This document shows, piece after piece, positions 55,497 to 64,000 of a stretch of DNA of 64,000 bases. How positions within the stretch are numbered: position 1 is the first letter of the stretch; the number at the start of each line of letters is the position of its first letter. Location of the stretch: the NCBI GenBank assembly GCA_029641185.1, contig JAPWGK010000014.1, forward strand, positions 310,001 through 374,000, given 5' to 3'. The translations under genes and the position numbers were made by a program. A model generated the notes under the pieces. It was not told the origin of the DNA. It worked only from the letters and a program-made list of their open reading frames with translations, and ran no database searches. Source of the DNA: Pseudofabraea citricarpa (lineage: Eukaryota; Ascomycota; Leotiomycetes; Helotiales; Dermateaceae).

Positions 55497-57108
55497 TGTT
55501 GTAGATTATTGCCTATGTAGTTTCACAGGAATTGAGGACGGTCTCACTGATATATACCCCAAGACCCGGTTTTCTGCAGAACCACGGAGACTACGCTGCC
55601 ATGGGTCGATTGTGAAGACGTCTTCCTGAGGAACGCATTATTCCTCAAAAAGAAGAATATACCCAGCATCAAAACTGCCACGGTATGCCAGCAATGCCCA
55701 CACGGACAAAATAGATTGGAGATGGATCCTTGAACATCGCGTAGCAAGGTCCTCTGCTAGGAAAATCTTACAATTCGCCTACAGTGCCTAAGGAAGCTCT
55801 TTGTGATCAAGTTGCACGCCCCCATATTTAGCCAACCAAATTGTATAGAGAAGCTTGGAAGCACGGAGTGGCTACTAGAACGGTACGTGGAGTTTGGAAA
55901 AGTGGATCCGAGCATTGTTGATAATGTAGGATAGGGGGGACTGCAGTGCCGCCACGCTCGCATACTGCAGCGGATATGGCTTACTTGCGCCAATGTATTC
56001 CCCGAAAGCGGATCATGGGGTTGTTGGGATACCTTCAAACTTGAGCGGTATCAAAACGTGTCCTTTTCCAGGAAGATCAGGTTGTTTGCTGAAGATAGGT
56101 GAATGGTCTACGATGTATAAAATAAATAAATATCATGAAACCCATGGCCGAACTCCAAAATGAAATGACCGTCCCGTCCACATCACCAAAGTGCACAAAG
56201 CTCAATCGCCCCGCTCTCCACAAATGTCTGAGCGGTGCTTGTTTTTTACCCGGGGCGTGCCAACAACAAAAACTTGCTTTCCGACCACTTTCACTCGGAG
56301 GCTAAATCACCTTCCTGAAGTATCTATTCATGCGATCAAAATTTAGGGTTTTGGCATTCCTAACATCCATAATATGTGCATATGGTATGTACATAATACA
56401 CATGTACATGCCGGATGTCACCGGATACGTGCAGCTCTACAAGTTTTGCAGCTGTGCTCAGTAAGCGCTCATAAACATCACCTGCCTTTCTCGTTGCTGT
56501 GATGCAATCGATGGCCCAAGTCCTGGCTGACAGAGACTTATCAAGAATCCGTCGCTGAAACGCCTTCCCGCCAAGCTGGCAATTCTAAAAGCCTCGACTC
56601 CACTTCCACTGCACGACACGGGGTTACGAGTTTGTTGACGGGAACGCCAAACTTCAGACCTCGGTGGGCTGGCACGATTGGCTAATTCGATCCGGATCAT
56701 CTTCCAGACATCCAGGTGTGTCCTGTAGATGCATCGGGGCCTGTCCGAAGCCCGGCATCTGAAATATGCAGGGAAGAATAGGGTCCTGATCAACGACGCC
56801 TTATTGCGTTGTTTGTGACCTTGATGCAGAGGCTAATCCTCGGACCAAGTTCCGTGATATGATCTGCTGCACAGTAGTGCCCAGTCTGCATCGGGGAGCG
56901 TACAAGATCGGACGTTTATGTTTGCCAGCTTCACTTTTAACCTGTTCAAGCAGTTCAGGAAACCTTATCAGACAATACACGCTACTATAACGTCAACAAT
57001 CTCACTTACCTTTTAAGAAGACACCATTCTTCCATTACCAATACCAACCTTCCTTTTCAGCTACCCCTCAACAAGAACAAGAGAATCAACAGCAAAAAAG
57101 CAGGCTCA
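55497..57108. other. Intergenic
   Basis: 1.6 kb of upstream sequence shared by the divergent TmpL-like and enoyl-CoA hydratase genes. Minus-strand open frames (55544-55747, 55757-56038, 56458-56793) lack supporting features. Confidence 0.55.
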
Positions 57109-58316
<1,208 letters not shown>

Positions 58317-59823
58317 TAGACGTTAGAGTTATCTGAAAGCATTCTACATTTAATCCATAAGAGAAATCTAGACTTGATTTTAGACTCTTGCGAAGTTGAC
58401 AATACGCAACGGAGGGGAGTTATGAAAATGGTACGGTAATAATAAGCCTCAAGGGCTAGCATCTTCTTCTGTGATATCACCCTACATACGGCACTTGCCT
58501 TGACTGCCGGCACATCATCACACCAACATTGAAGCCCCTGCTCTGCAAAGGCAAACAGGAAGTTCCTCAACAGCCCCCTTGTCTAGCGCTCGTCACGTGG
58601 CCATGACTGTTTATTGAATACGCAGGTTACAGAGTACCTGCGGCTCAAATCACGTAAAGTATATGCATACGACCCTGCAAGTGAAATGCAGTGAAACCTT
58701 AGAGCGATCACCGAACCAAAATGTGGAATCTAGATCCCAATAAATCCTGGGCAGTGGTACCAACCAAACTCAACATGCAATAAGCGACCCGCTCGAAACA
58801 AGTGACTGAGGGAATAAGGATCGCTCGTTAATCTAGAAGTTGGAGTCAAGATAAGCATGTTGCTGATCAAAGGCAATGTTTCACTTCATGCTCAGATCGA
58901 TCGCAATGTTACTATATGGCTATATCATAGACGGGAACGAGCAGCCACTCAATCCAGAAGCACCAAAACCAGCAACCATCAAGGCAGGTAGAGAGAACTC
59001 GACAATCCAAAGGTCCACTTTGTATCTCATGTATAAGACCATCACCCTCCCCTCTCGCTTCTATGGAGAAATAAATATTGGCAAACAGAACAGGCCGATT
59101 TCGGCATCCGGGGTCGCCTCCATGCACTACATCATAGCCATCAACACAATCCCCATAATTGTATCCGCTAGCAACGACCTACAGGTACACTCCATAAAAT
59201 CCTCAGGCACTTTCCAAATAACCCTGATGGATGTCTTGCTCTTGCATAAGCGGGTGAGCCGACAACACTACATACCTATTCATCTGCAACGCTCTCTATG
59301 AATTTCAATTCACAGAACCTACGAATTAAAAGAGTTCGTAGACTCAGGTGGAGTAAGGAATAATACTCGGCAGGCTAGATTTCTATATTATATCCCAGCT
59401 GTTGGTGAGGTTTCAATATTATAGCCCATCCATGGACTGGGTTGTGGGTTAACCGTTTCACCCATGAAAACCCATGAAACACGTGATTAAACTTGGGATA
59501 TACTTTTCGTTTAGGTTACTGTACCTAGGTATAAGCCAGTTCGATTCGCTTCAGGAACCAAACCACTGATTTAAAGTTTATCTAAAAGCCTATATGTAAT
59601 TAATAATAATGATGAACCAAGAGAACTTATAAGAATCAGATTGTTGCCGAATAATCCTTTGCAGTACAGTACTGTACAGCAGAGAAGTAATTCAATTCCT
59701 CAGATCATCTCAACTGATTACATTTTCCATGATCTATATTTTTTTACCGTCCGATCCGCTATGCATATCAAAATAATGATCCGTTCATCCATCCATAAAT
59801 CATAATCATTCCTAGTGGCGAAG
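58317..59823. other. 1.5-kb intergenic region
   Basis: No convincing gene is seen. A plus-strand ATG frame at 58876-59301 (141 codons) has no recognisable motif and is kept only as a doubtful candidate. The stretch 59300-59820 is AT-rich 3' flank of APC1. Confidence 0.55.
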
Positions 59824-62800
59824 CTACTGATCGGTACTGGCCATCCATACCTTCCCTTTCAGCCTATCAATTACCTCCCTTCTAATCCATTGCATATCTT
59901 TGCCCTCAGACTTGGCCATGTCCGCCCACTCGAAGAGAAGTTTCAAGCCCAGAAGCCGGTCTTTCTTTCCACTCTCTAGAGTTGCCTTCTCCAACACGAG
60001 CTCAGCATCGACGACGGTAACGCCAGTACCGGCATGGATGTCGCTAGCTCCGCCATTATCAGGTGGCAATACCAAGGCGCGCTCGGCTTTGGTAAGTGAA
60101 CTGAACGCTGGAAGCTCAAACAGCCATTCAAGAGATTGAGGGGACGAGTTACTAGTTTCGTTGAGAGCCTTTAGGGTTGCTTGGAAAATCGACGTGCTTG
60201 CGTCATGAACAGGGCGACGACGAATGTAAAGCGTTTGTGTCGCCTTAAATGATGCGATGTGAGTCGAATTATCTTCTAGGTCTAGAACAACGTTCCAGTA
60301 CTCAGGACTCTCCGTGCGAACAGCCTTGACCTGGTCTAACTCTGGTAGTAGACATGGAGTGTTGCGTTGCTGCTGCTCGCCGTTCCTTAGCGTAATCATG
60401 ATCGGAACTGCAACTGGTTGATTGGTATCAATATCCCTAGTGATCAGGCATCTAGGTTCTGCTGCGAGAACCCAGAAATGGCGGAAAGCTTGCAGATGTG
60501 ATTTATTGTCTTGGACTGATGACGGAAAGATCGGATAGAAAGCGACCAATAGGGAAGCGATGGCGAGATTTGACGTTCCAAAGGTGTGAGTTCCACCACC
60601 TAGAAATAATGCACCAATTGCTAAATGAGCAGCAAGATGGCTTCCATAGGGAGTCTCGAGGCCATCGTCGCGGCCATGCATAGAACGAAGCCTTCGAAAG
60701 ACAATGATATCGCCGGTGCCTGCCATCACTGTTGCAGCCGCAAGAGCCAATAGATCTTGACAATTGCGAATAGTATTTCGCGTCAACTTTTTATCGAAAG
60801 TATCAGCAGGTATGCGACAAATTCGCATGAGCTGATCCAAGTAATGTACCAGTAAGTCTCTAGCGACAAGCGACCCTGAGCCTGCATAGCGGAGTGCTAC
60901 AGCGAAGCAGAGTCCTGTAACAATGTCGTAAAAAGGTAGGTCTTCGCTTGTCAACTTGACTATGTTCTCGAGACTGCTGTGTTTTCTGTATACTTCTGGA
61001 AGACTTCGCTTGACCCAGGCTGAACTTGGTTCAATCTGGCTCCACATGATTAGATGCCTGGCCAAGGTTCGAAGAAGAAAGATATCAGGTCTGACATAGT
61101 CAAACTGAAGGATGGAATCTGGTACGTCGATCTTCCGAGCTAGCACTTTATCTTCCGACTTCATAAATATAAGCGCAATAGCAACAACAGCAGCGGCTGT
61201 AGCCTTGTCCAAAACGTGCACCAAATCAACCTTCTTACTTCCTGCAGCTAAAGCAAGAAGCCTCTCCGTTAAACGCATGTCGTGGAGACCTTTGAGATCA
61301 GATCCTTTGCCAAGATTGATGAATCCAAGTGCAAACCCTGCTGCAAGACGATAACCCTCATTCCTCAAAGGCTCTTCATCTGTCTCTGTGTCGATATGCT
61401 CAATCTCGGAAACCATGATTTCACTCATGCGTCTATGTTGAGTGTTGCAATAGAGAAGGCCAATTCCCATAATTCCAGTTGTTTGCGTGAGTGGTGATAG
61501 ATTTAGCTCTGCAGCTCCTGGAGGGAGCATGCGAGTCACATGGACCGATAGCAACCGAGTTATTAGAGAATCCATCGTCCCGATATACGATGCTGCTAAG
61601 CCGAGTAACAATCCGATTGAAGTCATTGTGTGTTTGGGGGTGAGATATTTGAAAGCCACCCATTTCGCAACCGACTTTAGGTGACCATTTAATCCTAAAG
61701 CAAGCAAAAAGCCGGCATGCCGATTGCTCAGATCTTGTACAGGCTTATTGTAGAGAATCCAAGATGTATCTATGCCCTTAGCATCTCTCGAGATACTAAG
61801 CCCAGCAGCCACACCAGCGTGGAAGAAAGCCCAACAAACTTTCTCTTCGCTGAAGGTATTCTTTTCGACACCAACTGTGTTGTTATCCGGCTTCATCACG
61901 CAGTGTAGATTGAATCCGCCGATATTAAACCGTTGTGTCAAAAGAGGTATCCTTGCACTAAAGTAAAGAAGTCCCCTTCCTGATGGGATCGCTAGAGTAC
62001 GATAAGCGAGCATTTGAGCATGCTCCTTCTGTGCTTCCAGTAGCTCTGACTCGGTCCAGTTGGGATTGGCCTTAACACGAGCTATAGTGGGCTTGAATGT
62101 GTTCAAGATGTTCATCGCCTCGTTTACGCGTCTATCATCCTTGAATATGGCACGGGTGATAGCCTGCCTGTCCACTTCTGCAGATCCATCAAAGGAACCA
62201 GTAACCTCGGCATCACCGAGTGAAGCACAAACAGAATGCACGTCAATATTAGATTCATGCGAAGGGGCCTAAGAAACGTCAGATCTCTACAAATGCAAGG
62301 TTGGATTTGTCTCACCAATAGTGTAGCATGAGTGTTCCGCGGCCGCTGTCCAGGGGTGAGTAATAAGTTGACATCTTCTCGGCCTACTAGAGCAAGTAGA
62401 CTCTTGCTCCAGGTCGTTGGAGGTTCTTTCTGGCACTCGACTAATGCTTCTCGAAGCGGGGTGAGTATCGCTTCTGGTAAAGTTTCAAGGATGATTGATG
62501 TAATCCCTGCAATAGATAGTCCTTCCACAAACTGTACAGGAGACCAGCCTTTCTGGACGGCAGCGAAGAATTTCACAAACAACAATGTCCTCGGGGTTAG
62601 TCTCTCCCACTGTTTAAGCTCCCAGATACTCTTGCTTGAGGCCGAAGATCGTGTGGCCACTATTTCTGCCAGAGTTACAAAAGGTGCTAAGCTTCGAGTG
62701 GTCAAACACGTCTGAATCCAATCGTAGATATCAGGATATCCAAACGGCTCAGGAATCGGAGTCTTAACAATTGGTCCTAGATATGATAAGCTATAGACCG

Positions 62801-64000
62801 AATAAACATGCATCGTAAAACATACCTGGGTCATACTCAAGATCTAATAGAGAGGCATCTTCAATATCGTATGCCTCTTTCCAGTTTGTCCATCCCAGCC
62901 ATTGGGAGATCTGTGCTAAGACGGGCAAAATGCTAACAACCCCAGTGCTAAACGAATCAACGACCATGGTATCGAGCTTCTCTTCTTCTCGGAGGAGGTG
63001 CAAAGCTACGAAGAAGTCGTTTATTGCTGCATTTCGATCATCCATGCTTCGATTCCCAGAGGCAGAGGTTGGTAGATATCCCAAAACGGCAGATTGGCCC
63101 AAGGTAGAACCCGCAAAGTCGCGAGAAAGTTTGACATGTTTTTGAATGAAAGAGTCTTTCCCACCTGGCGTTACATCAAAGATTGACAGATCTTCGGAAC
63201 CTTGCTTTTCCAGTGCTGCAGACCCTTCCTGGCTTAACCACTCCCAACCACCATTTCTTGCCCATGATGGTACTGGGTTGCCATTGTACGTCTCATGGGA
63301 CCGCATCTTCTCCCAATTCTCCATGTCCGTTTGCGCACCGCTGCTAGACCGAAGATGTCCACGAGCTTTCCGTGGTTTGGATTTACCTCGACTGTCGGAT
63401 TTCTTTACTTCTGATAGTCCCAGAGCGAGAGAGAAAACAATTATAACAAATGCTGACCATTCCATGTCAACTACATCGATTGATTCTAAGCGTAGCCATT
63501 GCATGACGTTCCACCAGCCTACTAAAATCCCTTCTCCACCTCGAGATCCAGGTAGCACAGCTCTACATGTATCAAGCATCTTGCGGACGTGGGGATTTCG
63601 AGGTTCCATGCGTATTTGAAGTTGATGTAGCTGGCCTTCATCATCAAGCAAATCCACAAGCCCTAGAGGTTTTGAGTTTTGTAGCCCACGCAGAGCATGT
63701 GGTCCATAAGTGAGGACTCTTTTGCGTCCCCCTTCTCGTTGAGCCTTAGGCATCGCAATATGTCCCAGACTTTGATGGTTGCTAACAGAGAAGACACTCG
63801 GTAGGGGAACTTTCATGAGGACACTCCAAGGAGCTTGCAGAGTCAATTCGCCAAAGCCGTCAGATGTCTCAGTAAGGACAAGTATCCTAGATAGATAACC
63901 ATCATCAAGTCTACAAGCATCAATCACCCCCTTTGCCCTAGTCACGTCACCCAAAGACACAACCGTAACTTGTTTTTCAGGCTTATCGCCCTTTCCTTCA
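59824..64000 (-). CDS. Anaphase-promoting complex subunit 1 (APC1/BimE), C-terminal ~1360 aa, partial
   Basis: Three exons are visible: 64000-62826 (open to the window edge), 62776-62316 and 62268-59824. The introns (49 and 47 nt) join in frame as DPG-PIVKTP and HATLL-APSH. The C-terminal half has the proteasome/cyclosome repeats: HAGFLLALGLNGHLKS, TSIGLLLGLAASYIGTMD, TTGIMGIGLLYCNTQHRR, YRLAAGFALGFINLGKG, and LAAHLAIGALFLGGGTHTFG. The N-terminal part present (APWSVLMKVPLPS, GPHALRGLQNSKPLGLVDLL) belongs to the beta-propeller and linker region. APC1 is the main scaffold of the APC/C ubiquitin ligase, nuclear and essential in fungi; the Aspergillus gene is bimE. The true start lies beyond 64000. 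Confidence 0.92.

Noticed and set aside
55544..56793. Minus-strand frames upstream of the TmpL-like gene, considered as extra 5' exons
   Set aside because: The adenylation domain is complete from the ATG at 55496, and no in-frame splice into it was found.
58876..59301. 141-codon plus-strand ATG frame
   Set aside because: Not refuted outright, but no motif, targeting signal or promoter supports it, and an antisense frame of similar quality overlaps it.

Overview
The window looks like nuclear DNA of a filamentous ascomycete (Pezizomycotina). Genes are split by short GT-AG introns of about 45-120 nt with CTAAC/CTGAC-type branch sites. The gene content is typical of that group: an APC1/BimE cyclosome subunit, a PP28-type phosphoprotein, DUF6594 and DUF7580 proteins, a TmpL-like adenylation-flavoprotein fusion and a tandem GFA-domain protein. 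A helotialean (Leotiomycete) origin would fit but is only an impression. All exon structures were built by eye from splice signals, frame continuity and family motifs; none has transcript support.

Layout. 1-9.3 kb: a Sec7/PH Arf-GEF gene with a pyrimidine-rich leader and a long low-complexity 3' flank. 9.3-11.3 kb: a membrane-protein gene with an in-frame TAG, and a small secreted cysteine-containing protein. 12.7-34.9 kb: an accessory block. It holds a stand-alone retropepsin-like protein, a DUF6594 three-helix membrane protein, and two copies of a head-to-head pair (DUF7580 protein on the minus strand, C2H2 zinc-finger protein on the plus strand). One zinc-finger gene ends in a second retropepsin-like domain plus helical tail; the other ends in a Myb/SANT-like tail cut by a TGA. 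Between the pairs lie a relic of a zinc alcohol dehydrogenase and an ordinary stretch (GFA protein, PP28, two conserved hypotheticals). 37-43.6 kb: metabolic and housekeeping genes (DUF2306 membrane protein, NmrA-like reductase, ankyrin protein, mitochondrial enoyl-CoA hydratase/AUH-like protein, LEA-like mitochondrial protein). 44.3-47.3 kb: a decayed protein kinase-DUF7580 locus. 49.1-58.3 kb: two short-chain dehydrogenases, the TmpL-like gene and a second enoyl-CoA hydratase, possibly one metabolic neighbourhood. 59.8-64 kb: APC1, running off the right edge.

How the genes relate. The striking part is the accessory block. DUF7580, DUF6594, multi-C2H2 and kinase genes are lineage-specific fungal families that often sit near one another. 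Here a divergent DUF7580/C2H2 pair occurs twice, a third DUF7580 copy is joined in frame to a kinase, and C-terminal modules differ between paralogues. Several members carry nonsense codons or frame breaks, as expected for fast-evolving, birth-and-death loci. A role in self/non-self recognition or stress signalling is an inference only.
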